DNA from: a bacterium | GTDB lineage: Bacteria > Bacteroidota > Bacteroidia > Flavobacteriales_D > Sanyastnellaceae | Assembly: GCA_029979565.1 (NCBI GenBank) | Contig: JAPOHG010000009.1 | Span: 1-48,421, forward strand | Direction of reading: 5' to 3' | DNA length: 48,421 bases | Shown here: positions 27,259 to 35,997 of the stretch, one piece after another | Numbering within the stretch: the first letter of the stretch is position 1 | Layout of the letters: every line of letters starts with the position of its first letter | Made by a program: the position numbers and the translations under genes | The notes under the pieces: model-generated | Told to the model about the DNA's origin: nothing | The model's database searches: none | Seen by the model: the letters and a program-made list of their open reading frames with translations, nothing else

Positions 27259-30200
27259 ATGACCATTCGTGTTTTTCGCTTACTATCCTTGCTTTGGCTA
27301 GCAATCCTATACAGGCCAGAAGGAGCATATGGACAGTTGGATACGGAATTTTGGTTCGCCGCTCCGGAGGTTTGGGCAAACCACGGAGACCAGCCCATAC
27401 TGCTGCGTTTCTCAACCTTGGCAGAGGCGGCTCAAGTGACAGTGGATCAGCCGGCCAACCCCACATTTCCCGTCCAAACGTTGAACATTCCGGCCAATGG
27501 AACGCAAACGCTGGATTTGACTCCGTGGATCGATGATATTGAAAATACACCGTTCAACACCGTGTTGAGCCAAGGCCTCCACATCACGTCGGATGCCCCG
27601 GTGACCGCCTACTACGAAATCAACCACAACCTCAATCCGGATATTTTCGCGCTGAAAGGGGCTTCAGCTTTGGGCGTTGAATTCTACGTGCCCTTTCAGA
27701 ATTACCTGGACAATTACTACACTCAATCCAAAGCGGCCATGGACCTGGTTGCCACAGAGGACAATACCGAAATAACGGTCGTGCCAACTGCCGCACTCGT
27801 CGGCTATCCTGCGGGTGTCCCCTTCACCATCATCTTGGATACGGGAGAAACATATGCGCTGCGCGCGGCCAATGCCCAAGCCGTAAACCACCCCGCCGGG
27901 ACCTACATCACAAGCACCGCGCCCATCGCAATTACCATGAGCGACGACAGTGTCTTGGGATCGGCCTATCCTCCGGGAAATTGCCAAGATATTTTGGGTG
28001 ACCAAGCCATTCCCGTCTCCATCGCAGGCACCGAATACATCGCCGTCAAAGGGAACCTAAATGGACCCGACAAGGTCTTCATCCTAGGGACCGAAGACAA
28101 CACCTCCATTTCCATCAACGGCACCAATGTCTGGACGGTCAACGCCGGAGAAACGTACGCGCACACCTTGAGTTCGCCTGCTGCGTATTACGAAACAAGC
28201 GCACCCGCGGTGGCGCTTCACATGACCGGATTCGGCTGCGAAGTCGGCGGTGCCATCCTCCCGCCTATAACCTGCACCGGATCCGATGAAGTGGCCTTTG
28301 TGCGCTCGAGCAGTGACTTCATCGGCATGAAGATCATTGTCCCCACTGGAGCGGAAGGTGATTTCACCTTCAATGGAAACACCGGCAACGTAAACGCCGT
28401 CAATTTCAGCGCCGTGCCCGGTACAGGCGGAGAATGGATGTACGCCAACATTACTGCATCCGCGTTTGTGCCCACCGGCGGTGCATCTCGTTTGGTCAAT
28501 GGTACTGCAAAGTTTCACCTTGGCATCATCAATGGTGGAGCAACATCTGGCACTCGGTACGGGTACTTCAGTGACTTCTCCAATTACCAGCACTCAACTT
28601 TTACTTCAGACAATGAGCTGTGTGCAGGGGAAATGGCTGAATTGTTTGCCTCACCCATTTTGGATGCCACTTACGAATGGATTGGTCCAAACGGCTTTGC
28701 AGCAACAGGTGATGATCTGACCATTGGTCCACTAACCGTTGACGATGCCGGACTGTACGTGGTCTCCGGTATGGCTGGTGAGTGTGAGATCTTACCGGAT
28801 ACCCTCGAACTTTTTGTCGCCCCCCAGCCTCCTGCTCCGGAGGTCGTGCCGATTGACGCACTGTGCGAAGGCGATGACTGGTCGTTTACGTCTTTGACAG
28901 CGGCGGACAATTGGATTTGGGAAAATGCTGCAGGAGACATCGTTTTTGAAGGAGACAGCACCGCCTCCTATTCCAATGCCGACCCTTCTGACGCTGGGGA
29001 ATACACGCTGGTGGTAGAGGCCGAATCGTGCCTTTCAGAGCCGACCGTGTTTGAACTTGTGGTGGTGGAAACAATCCAAGCGCCGCTCGACACAGAACCC
29101 ATTGAAATTTGCGAAGGAAGCAGCCTGACATTGGAACCAGACGCGACGCTGCCCGATGCCACCTGGGAATGGACCTTACCCAGCGGAGATGCTTTCGTTG
29201 GTGAATTGCTGTTCATCCAAACCACTGCGGCCGAGGATGCCGGCACCTATACGCTGAACGGAACGAACAGCGGCTGTCCGTTGGTGCCCTCCGAAGTCGA
29301 CGTGAGCCTCAGTTCCCCCGAACCGGTGGAAGTCACCGCTCCTGAGTTTGTGTGCAACGATGCGGCGGCGGTGTTGTTGACAACCGATGACCTGTACAGC
29401 GGAACCTGGACAGGAACCTGCGCGGACTGCCTATCGGCCAACGGACAATTGACCCCAGCAGATGCTTCACCAGGCATCGTGAGCATCACGTATTCGTCTG
29501 ACAATCCGTGTGCGCAGACGACCACAGTGGAGGTCGAGATTGGGAGCGTCCCGGACGCCGCCATCGACGACCAGAGTTTCTGCGAGGGCACCGGCGAAGT
29601 GGTGATGGTGCCCGTCACCAACGGCGGCAGCTGGACCGCAGCATGTGCCAATTGCTGCACGTCAGATGGCGTTTTTGACACCCAATTGGCGGGAACAGGA
29701 GCCTGGGACCTGACCTACACCATCTCGGGCACCTGCCCGGCAACCGGGACGGCGACTTTCACGGTCACCCCCAATACGAGCAGTGCATTTGCCTTGATTC
29801 CCGAGTTTTGCCTGGACCACGATCCCGCTGTCGCTGTGCCTGAAGAAACGGGGGGGAATTGGACCGCATCCTGTACCAACTGCATTTCCTCCACTGGACA
29901 ATTTTCGCCGCAAACGGCAGGTGCTGGGTTGCACACCGTCTCCTACACGATTCCCGGCGCGTGCGGGACCTCGACCGATGCCACAGTTACTGTATACGGA
30001 CTGCCCGAAGCCGAGTTCACCTTCAGCCCAACGGAGGGATGCGCCCCTGCCGTAGTGGCATGCACCGCCCCTGCCAATCCGAGCATTGTGGATTGCCAAT
30101 GGACCTTCAACGCCAATGGCGTGGGCGCTTCCATGGCGTGCGATGACCACACGTTCGTCATCGAGAACCCCGGATGCTACCTCATGAGCCATACGGTGCT

Positions 30201-30795
30201 GGACAACAACGGCTGCACCAACACGGCTACGGCAGCGGAATTGCTTTGTTTGAGTGCACCGCCCTCCTCCGCATTCAGTTTGACACCGGCTCAAGCTTCG
30301 ATTTTCGACACCCACATCGAGGCCTGGGCCTCGGACTCGGTGGCGACGAACACGTACAGCTGGAATGTTGACGATCTGTCCATGGGTGAAGGAGCGTACC
30401 AGTCGTTCTCCATCCCAGAAATTGGGTTGGACGCATTCCAGCTGTGCATGGAAGCCACGGACAGCGTGGGGTGCTCCTCCCTCACCTGTGCGATGATTGA
30501 TCTCACGGAGGGATTGAACGCTTTTGCCCCGAATGCCTTTACCCCGGATAATGACGGCCACAACGATGCCTGGCGCATGCACACGAGTGGCGCCGTGACG
30601 CGTTTTGAGTTGCGCATTTACAACCGATGGGGTGACTTGGTCTTCGCGTCTGAGGACCCCGAGGCGTATTGGGTCGGCGACGTCCAAGGTGGAGACCATT
30701 TCGCACCAGACGGGGTCTACCATTACGAGGCCGTGCTGCGCGATGATGCATACTCCCTCAAAACTTTGCAAGGCCACATCTTGTTGATTCGATGA
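27259..30795 (+). CDS. Giant T9SS type B surface protein, paralog of the product of 22977-26366
   Basis: A 1178-residue secreted protein. Signal peptide 1-25 (ending GAYGQ), then an IgGFc-binding-type region (about 26-440) closely matching the paralog upstream (DTEFWFAAPEVWANHGDQP, GFGCEVGGAILPPITCTGS, HLGIINGGATSGTRYGYFS). Two or three Ig-like domains follow, then three tandem units of about 70 residues with GxWTxxCxxC, a PKD-like domain (AEFTFSPTEGC...) and a CHU_C type B sorting domain (IYNRWGDLVFASEDP ... GHILLIR). The frame is open far upstream, but the ATG at 27259 gives the signal peptide and avoids overlap with blh. Its stop overlaps the next start (ATGATGA). Confidence 0.9.
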   Translation: MTIRVFRLLSLLWLAILYRPEGAYGQLDTEFWFAAPEVWANHGDQPILLRFSTLAEAAQVTVDQPANPTFPVQTLNIPANGTQTLDLTPWIDDIENTPFNTVLSQGLHITSDAPVTAYYEINHNLNPDIFALKGASALGVEFYVPFQNYLDNYYTQSKAAMDLVATEDNTEITVVPTAALVGYPAGVPFTIILDTGETYALRAANAQAVNHPAGTYITSTAPIAITMSDDSVLGSAYPPGNCQDILGDQAIPVSIAGTEYIAVKGNLNGPDKVFILGTEDNTSISINGTNVWTVNAGETYAHTLSSPAAYYETSAPAVALHMTGFGCEVGGAILPPITCTGSDEVAFVRSSSDFIGMKIIVPTGAEGDFTFNGNTGNVNAVNFSAVPGTGGEWMYANITASAFVPTGGASRLVNGTAKFHLGIINGGATSGTRYGYFSDFSNYQHSTFTSDNELCAGEMAELFASPILDATYEWIGPNGFAATGDDLTIGPLTVDDAGLYVVSGMAGECEILPDTLELFVAPQPPAPEVVPIDALCEGDDWSFTSLTAADNWIWENAAGDIVFEGDSTASYSNADPSDAGEYTLVVEAESCLSEPTVFELVVVETIQAPLDTEPIEICEGSSLTLEPDATLPDATWEWTLPSGDAFVGELLFIQTTAAEDAGTYTLNGTNSGCPLVPSEVDVSLSSPEPVEVTAPEFVCNDAAAVLLTTDDLYSGTWTGTCADCLSANGQLTPADASPGIVSITYSSDNPCAQTTTVEVEIGSVPDAAIDDQSFCEGTGEVVMVPVTNGGSWTAACANCCTSDGVFDTQLAGTGAWDLTYTISGTCPATGTATFTVTPNTSSAFALIPEFCLDHDPAVAVPEETGGNWTASCTNCISSTGQFSPQTAGAGLHTVSYTIPGACGTSTDATVTVYGLPEAEFTFSPTEGCAPAVVACTAPANPSIVDCQWTFNANGVGASMACDDHTFVIENPGCYLMSHTVLDNNGCTNTATAAELLCLSAPPSSAFSLTPAQASIFDTHIEAWASDSVATNTYSWNVDDLSMGEGAYQSFSIPEIGLDAFQLCMEATDSVGCSSLTCAMIDLTEGLNAFAPNAFTPDNDGHNDAWRMHTSGAVTRFELRIYNRWGDLVFASEDPEAYWVGDVQGGDHFAPDGVYHYEAVLRDDAYSLKTLQGHILLIR
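29341..30000 (+). repeat. Three tandem ~70-residue CxxC modules
   Basis: Within the second giant protein, three consecutive units share the pattern G-x-W-T-x-x-C-x-x-C, S-x-x-G-x-[FL], a Gly/Ala turn and Y-[TS]-[IS], with one more Cys near the end. The key segments are GTWTGTCADC, GSWTAACANC and GNWTASCTNC. The upstream paralog lacks them. Confidence 0.75.
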
Positions 30796-33353
30796 TGATA
30801 CGATTGAACTTCCCTGCCCTTTGCACGGTCGCATCGACCGCCCTGCTTTTCGTCCATTGTTCTACCGCTCCATCCGGTGAGGCGCCTGCTGCAAATGCAT
30901 TCAAAAAAATGAAGCCATACGAGGCAGAAGCTTGGAAATGGTCTGCACCGGATGCCGAATGGGACGCTTGGCACGCAGCTAATGTCCTTGACGAAGTGGA
31001 CCGTTGGAAGTTTGAGCACATCACAGATGGAGCAGGAACGCGCACCATCGAAGGCGAATGGCGCCTGGAGGGCCCCACGAACATTGGCGGACGATTCAAT
31101 TTCATACGCCAACATCCAGAAGATCCAACGATGCTGTACGCCGGAAGCAGTGCCGGCGGACTGTGGAAAGGTTCTGGAAACGCAGAATGGCAACCCTTAA
31201 CGGAGGATTTCCCGGCCATGTCCATGGGTGATCTGACCTTCTACCCGGGCAATCCGGACCGTGTGTTCTTGGCCACCGGAGACCCCCAAATCAGCAGTTT
31301 TCCGCGCATCGGAAACGGGGTGTACCGCTCATTGGATGGCGGCGAATCTTGGGAAAACATGGGACTCGACTCCATGGGCGTGATCAGCAAATTGTTGTTT
31401 GTGCCGGGTGCAGAAGGCGAAGGACCGGTACTCTTCGCGGGTGCCATGGGAAATCCGGCACAACCAAACGCTTACCGCGGCCTTTTCAGAAGCGTGGATG
31501 CTGGAGTCAATTGGAATCAGGTGCTGCTCCCCAACGATTCAGCAGGTGTCACAGACCTGCTCTACGACCCGGACACCGAAGCCATCTACGCCGCAGCGTG
31601 GCAACGCACGCGAAATTCCACAGCGAGTGAAGTATGGGGTCCACACTGCCGCATTTGGAAATCCAACGACAACGGCGTCAATTGGCAAGTCCTGCCCAAC
31701 CCCTGGGGAACAGGCGAGCGCGGACGGATCGGATTGGCCCAATCGCCCCAAGGCGTCTATGCCCTTGTGGTGGGTCAAAACAGCCAATTGGACAACCTGT
31801 ACCGCACCACCGATGGCGGGGAAACCTGGAGCGCCGTTATTCCAGAGGACAACATTCCCGAAAACGCCTTGGGCGGATTTGGATGGTACTTCTCCAAGGT
31901 GCGCATCAACCCCTTCAATCCCGATGACATCACCATCCTCGGGGTCAACCTCTGGAATTCCGTCAATGGCGGAACGAATTGGAACCTGATGGGCCCTGAA
32001 TGGTGGACTTACGAGGTGCATGCCGACAAACACGACTTGCAATGGCTGGGATCGGAGACGTGCATTTTGGCCACCGATGGCGGCCTCTACAAAACAGAGG
32101 ACCACGGCGCGACGTGGGAAGACCTTGAAGACATCCCCGTCACCCAATTTTACCGCGCCACCTGGAATCCGCACAACCCCGGATTCTACACGGCAGGCGC
32201 ACAAGACAACGGAACGACCACGGGCAATTACGAGGATTTGGGCGGATGGACCCGCGACCTCGGCGGCGATGGCTTCACCTCCATCTACCACCCCACCGAC
32301 CCCGCGCTCCGGTATGCCGGATACCAATGGGGCAATTGGCGCTTCAGCCTAACCGGTCCCGATGAAGAACCCCTGTGGAACGATTTCACTTACGGCATTG
32401 AGGAAGAAGACCGGGTCTGGTGGGACGCGCCGTTGATTTATCATCCGTCCAACCCCGATGAAATGTGGACCGGCTCGCAACGGCTTTACCGCATGGAAGA
32501 CGCCCCGGTCAGCGTTTGGCAGCCCGCTAGCGAGGATTTGACATACGCCACCGAACCAGGTCTGTCCTATCGGTGCGTAAGCGCCATTGCCGGATCTCAC
32601 TACAGTGTAGATGTAATTGCCGCTGGTACGACCGACGGCCGTGTGTGGATTTCTGAGGACCACGGCGACTCGTGGCAACCCATGGAAACCGGACTTCCGG
32701 GGCAGTTTGTCACGGACATCGAATTCGACCCCTACCACCCGGACTCCATGTTCTGCACGGTGAGCGGATACCGCAATGCCATCTATTCCCCTTTCATCTT
32801 CCGTGCGGCCATTGGCGAAGCATGGCAGCCCATCCAAGGCGACTTGCCCGAACATCCCGTGAATCAGATCCACGCACTAAATGACAGCATTTGGGTGGTG
32901 GCAACAGACGCAGGTGTATTTGCCACGCTGAACCGAGGATCCAATTGGGAACCGGTGGGTTCCTTGCCCACCATTCCAGTGTACGATGTCGACGCCGATA
33001 CCATCACGAACCGACTCATCGCAGGAACGTTTGCTCGGAGCTTATTGAGCTTCCCGCTCGATTCTCTGCTCCCGGCGCCCGAGGTGGTTGAGCCGAATAA
33101 CGTCGCGACCACCGAAGCACCAGCCAACTGGGCGTATCCAAATCCGTTCACCAGCACCCTCAACCTCAACTTGGGGGAAGATGTACAATCCTTGCGCGTG
33201 ATCGGCTTCAGCGGCAGAATAGTGCATCAAGAAACCGTGACCAACACCTCAACGTTGGTGATACAATCAGGCGCCTGGCCCGCTGGCAAGTACATTGTCG
33301 CGCTGGAAACAGCAAACGGACCCCGTTCGCTTCAAGTCATCAAAGGGCAGTGA
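30792..33353 (+). CDS. T9SS protein with Asp-box (BNR/sortilin-like) beta-propeller
   Basis: An 853-residue secreted protein. The N-terminus is a signal peptide; VHC is a poor lipobox (His before Cys), so it is probably not a lipoprotein. The body is a large beta-propeller with at least six Asp-box motifs of the form S-x-D-x-G-x-[TSN]-W (YRSLDGGESW, FRSVDAGVNW, WKSNDNGVNW, YRTTDGGETW, YKTEDHGATW, WISEDHGDSW), as in sialidase-like and VPS10/sortilin-like proteins. It ends with a type A T9SS sorting domain (YPNPFTSTLNL ... GKYIVALE). No catalytic residues of a known glycosidase can be assigned. Its ATG overlaps the stop of the second giant protein, making it the last gene of the operon. Confidence 0.9.
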   Translation: MMIRLNFPALCTVASTALLFVHCSTAPSGEAPAANAFKKMKPYEAEAWKWSAPDAEWDAWHAANVLDEVDRWKFEHITDGAGTRTIEGEWRLEGPTNIGGRFNFIRQHPEDPTMLYAGSSAGGLWKGSGNAEWQPLTEDFPAMSMGDLTFYPGNPDRVFLATGDPQISSFPRIGNGVYRSLDGGESWENMGLDSMGVISKLLFVPGAEGEGPVLFAGAMGNPAQPNAYRGLFRSVDAGVNWNQVLLPNDSAGVTDLLYDPDTEAIYAAAWQRTRNSTASEVWGPHCRIWKSNDNGVNWQVLPNPWGTGERGRIGLAQSPQGVYALVVGQNSQLDNLYRTTDGGETWSAVIPEDNIPENALGGFGWYFSKVRINPFNPDDITILGVNLWNSVNGGTNWNLMGPEWWTYEVHADKHDLQWLGSETCILATDGGLYKTEDHGATWEDLEDIPVTQFYRATWNPHNPGFYTAGAQDNGTTTGNYEDLGGWTRDLGGDGFTSIYHPTDPALRYAGYQWGNWRFSLTGPDEEPLWNDFTYGIEEEDRVWWDAPLIYHPSNPDEMWTGSQRLYRMEDAPVSVWQPASEDLTYATEPGLSYRCVSAIAGSHYSVDVIAAGTTDGRVWISEDHGDSWQPMETGLPGQFVTDIEFDPYHPDSMFCTVSGYRNAIYSPFIFRAAIGEAWQPIQGDLPEHPVNQIHALNDSIWVVATDAGVFATLNRGSNWEPVGSLPTIPVYDVDADTITNRLIAGTFARSLLSFPLDSLLPAPEVVEPNNVATTEAPANWAYPNPFTSTLNLNLGEDVQSLRVIGFSGRIVHQETVTNTSTLVIQSGAWPAGKYIVALETANGPRSLQVIKGQ

Positions 33354-34652
33354 TTACTGCACCCAGAAACGGTGGTATTCCGTCGTGCCGGGAATGCGAA
33401 CGAAGTGCAACCCTGCGCTTAAATCCCCCGTTGGAATGGCGAACCATTCACCCGTGCCGGTTGCCGTTTGAATGAACCGACCGCTGGCGTCGTATACCTC
33501 GAAATTCCACGCAGTGCGGGGAGAAGTCAACCACTGGATCTGCAGGGGCTCGCCTGCCTCCACGACCGTCGGGAACGCGCGCCACTGGCCGTGTTCAGCT
33601 TCCAGCCATTCGGCAACACCAACGGCTTCGTAGTCGTAGGGACCGCAAATAGGCTCGTATCCGGAACATATCCAGCTTGACAATGCTCCTGAAACGGTGC
33701 CCAATGTCTGATAGTATGCATCAGCATCCGTGATATGCGGGACGTGTCCCGCGCCTTCCAGTTCCGTGAAGCAACTTTCAATCCCCAAGGCTTGCGCTGT
33801 TTCATGGATCATCGCACTCCCATCCACTTCCGTAATGGGGATGCCGCTCAGCATGATCATTCCCGTGCTAAACGGCACCGTTCCATCATTGGTTCCATGC
33901 ACGGAGACAATTGGAGCATCGCCTTCACTCATGTAGTCGACAGATTTCAGCGCACCGCCTATGTTAACAACGCCTGCAATCGCACTGCTGTAGCCGGGGT
34001 TGCCCGACTCTCCCTCTAGACCTCCTCCCATGCCTGGCTGGGATTGGTCGACTTGTGGAGGGATTTCTGATTCTTCATCGATGGACGCCATGTGCAAGCC
34101 GATGAATGCGCCTGCGGATACCCCTCCCAAGTAAATGTGATCGGTGTTCACGCCCCACGGATTCCCATCCTCTTCCACCGTTTTTCGAAAGAAACGAACT
34201 GCAGCTTTCCCGTCGTGATAGGCACGCCACACGGAACGTACCAATGCATTCGAGACGTCGAGGAAATTGTCCACGCCAACACGGTACGACATCGAAGCAA
34301 CGACATACCCCATCTTCGCCAAGTCTTCACAAAGTGGCACGACATCCTCACCGGCATTGTCACCACCAATAAAGAATCCCCCGTGCCCCATGATGATCAA
34401 GGGCCTACTTTCATGCACATCGCCCTCAGGCTCGTAGATGTCAACGACGAGGCTTTGGTTCAGTCCCGTTGTGTTGATCGCATTGCCGTATTCGACGTCG
34501 TAGGAGACATTGAAATTTTCAAATGCGGACGTGTAGCGGTAGCGCGTTCCGTCGCATTCGTCAACTTGAGCGAATGATGTGATTGGCGTCAGCAACCATG
34601 CGCAACAGGCAGCAATGGCCGTTGCGCGAAGGGACGAGTAGAATTGTTTCAT
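33354..34652 (-). CDS. T9SS-secreted alpha/beta hydrolase (carboxylesterase-like)
   Basis: A 432-residue secreted esterase-type protein. Signal peptide 1-28. The hydrolase domain shows an oxyanion motif HGGFFIGG, the nucleophile elbow GVSAGAF (GxSxG), an Asp candidate in VHGTNDGTVPF and the His in GAGHVPH, so the triad appears complete. The last ~75 residues look like a type A T9SS sorting domain (WNFEVYDASGRFIQ ... GLHFVRI). The substrate is unknown; family members cleave acyl or feruloyl-type esters or lipids. Its stop codon abuts the convergent Asp-box gene with no spacer. Confidence 0.87.
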   Translation of the reverse strand: MKQFYSSLRATAIAACCAWLLTPITSFAQVDECDGTRYRYTSAFENFNVSYDVEYGNAINTTGLNQSLVVDIYEPEGDVHESRPLIIMGHGGFFIGGDNAGEDVVPLCEDLAKMGYVVASMSYRVGVDNFLDVSNALVRSVWRAYHDGKAAVRFFRKTVEEDGNPWGVNTDHIYLGGVSAGAFIGLHMASIDEESEIPPQVDQSQPGMGGGLEGESGNPGYSSAIAGVVNIGGALKSVDYMSEGDAPIVSVHGTNDGTVPFSTGMIMLSGIPITEVDGSAMIHETAQALGIESCFTELEGAGHVPHITDADAYYQTLGTVSGALSSWICSGYEPICGPYDYEAVGVAEWLEAEHGQWRAFPTVVEAGEPLQIQWLTSPRTAWNFEVYDASGRFIQTATGTGEWFAIPTGDLSAGLHFVRIPGTTEYHRFWVQ

Positions 34653-34692
34653 CTTTGAGAACAGGTTTGGTTTCGTGTGAATCGGACACCGA

Positions 34693-34700
34693 TAAAACTA
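34693..34700 (-). promoter_or_regulatory. Candidate -7 box of the esterase gene
   Basis: Minus strand TAGTTTTA matches TAnnTTTG except the last base, about 40 bases before the ATG at 34652. It lies in the 56-base divergent gap shared with the PNGase F-like gene, on whose strand I see no clear box. Confidence 0.3.
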
Positions 34701-34708
34701 CAATAGAG

Positions 34709-35905
34709 ATGAAGAAGTTCTTTCCTTGGTTATGTGGCGCAGTGCTTCTGGCCCTGTTTTCGTGCCAAACGCCGGTTGTCAACGAGCGACATGCAACGGT
34801 GCAATGCATGGACAGCACGCACATCTTTTTTGCGCCATCCACGAATTGGGACTCCCTTCGAGCGGACGACGGATGGCGCCGCTGGGACAACGGACGGTTC
34901 CTGACGCGTACGATCGATATTCCCACCTTTCACGTGCGACCCACCATCACCGCTCATGTGACGCTGCGTTCCGCAGGTGACCCGTGGGACAAATCGGGTT
35001 CGCTCGTCCTCCTTCCCGATGCCGCTCCCAATTTGCTGGATGTAGGATTCGAAAAGGACACTTTGGCGCAAACGGACTATCCGGGCATTGCCCTCAACGA
35101 GGCGGGCTCTGGTTTCCAACCCACCGTTGAACTGTTGCGCTTCATCACCCCATTTGGAGTAGGCCATTTTAGCGAGTCCGAACGGTTGGACGAATACAAA
35201 CCCGTTTACATCCCGAAATGGGAAGACTCCGTGCACTGGGAAGCTGACATCAGCCATCTGTGGGAGGCTCTTGGCGATTCAGCAACGATTGGGGTGTACA
35301 TCGACACATGGACGAGCGAAGGGTACACACTGGATGTTCAACTTGATTTCGAACCCAATGCCGCGACGGTGATTCCGGGCAAGGCACTGACCACCCTCCC
35401 CCTCTTGAATACCTCCAAATTTGGGAGCGAACAAACCGCCTACGACGGGTTCGCTGAGGGGCCTTTGGTCGTCACTTTGGCCCTGGATGAACCAGCGGCT
35501 AATGCGGCCTTGTACTACACGGCCACCGGACACGGCGGACACGGCAGAGGCGATGAGTTCGTGCGTTGCGAACACCACGTGTCATGGGATGGCGACACGT
35601 GCCTTTCGTTTACACCCTGGCGGGACGATTGCGCGAGTTTTCGGCGGTTCAACCCCACTTCCGGCGTTTGGATGGAACGTACCTACTGGAAGGGAGACAG
35701 CCTCGATGAACGCATTGCCTCGAGTGATTATTCACGTTCGGGGTGGTGCCCGGGGAGCGATGTACCACCGGTGCGTGTGCCCTTGGGAAACCTCGACGCC
35801 GGAGTGCATGAATTGATCATCGATGTACCGACCGCACAACCGTTCACCGAAAGCGAAATGAACTTTTGGAACGTGGCGGCCTACCTGACCTACGAGCGCC
35901 CGTGA
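34709..35905 (+). CDS. PNGase F-like N-glycan amidase lipoprotein
   Basis: A 398-residue lipoprotein (lipobox ALFSC, Cys19). It shows the patterns I know from peptide-N-glycosidase F: GDPWDKSGSL (Asp94), VELLRFITPFG (Glu141), TGHGGHGRGDEFVR (Glu283), FTPWRDDC and SDYSRSGWCPG near the C-terminus. These match by position the two eight-stranded jelly-roll domains of PNGase F and, as I infer, its catalytic Asp60, Glu118 and Glu206. The reaction would be release of N-glycans from Asn of glycoproteins. The Met at 34709 gives the lipoprotein signal; the frame is open further upstream. The enzyme from Elizabethkingia is secreted, whereas this one would be membrane-anchored. It is divergent from the esterase gene. 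Confidence 0.83.
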   Translation: MKKFFPWLCGAVLLALFSCQTPVVNERHATVQCMDSTHIFFAPSTNWDSLRADDGWRRWDNGRFLTRTIDIPTFHVRPTITAHVTLRSAGDPWDKSGSLVLLPDAAPNLLDVGFEKDTLAQTDYPGIALNEAGSGFQPTVELLRFITPFGVGHFSESERLDEYKPVYIPKWEDSVHWEADISHLWEALGDSATIGVYIDTWTSEGYTLDVQLDFEPNAATVIPGKALTTLPLLNTSKFGSEQTAYDGFAEGPLVVTLALDEPAANAALYYTATGHGGHGRGDEFVRCEHHVSWDGDTCLSFTPWRDDCASFRRFNPTSGVWMERTYWKGDSLDERIASSDYSRSGWCPGSDVPPVRVPLGNLDAGVHELIIDVPTAQPFTESEMNFWNVAAYLTYERP

Positions 35906-35997
35906 AGCGTTGGTTTATCCCGTTTTATGTGCGACCTTTGCAACCGCTCTGAAATCTGTGGTTTGGGTACCAAATCGCATTTGATTTTGACTAACCC

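Noticed and set aside
30792-30920. Lipoprotein signal on the Asp-box protein
   Set aside because: The residue before Cys is His (FVHC), which does not fit the lipobox, and the protein has a T9SS sorting domain.
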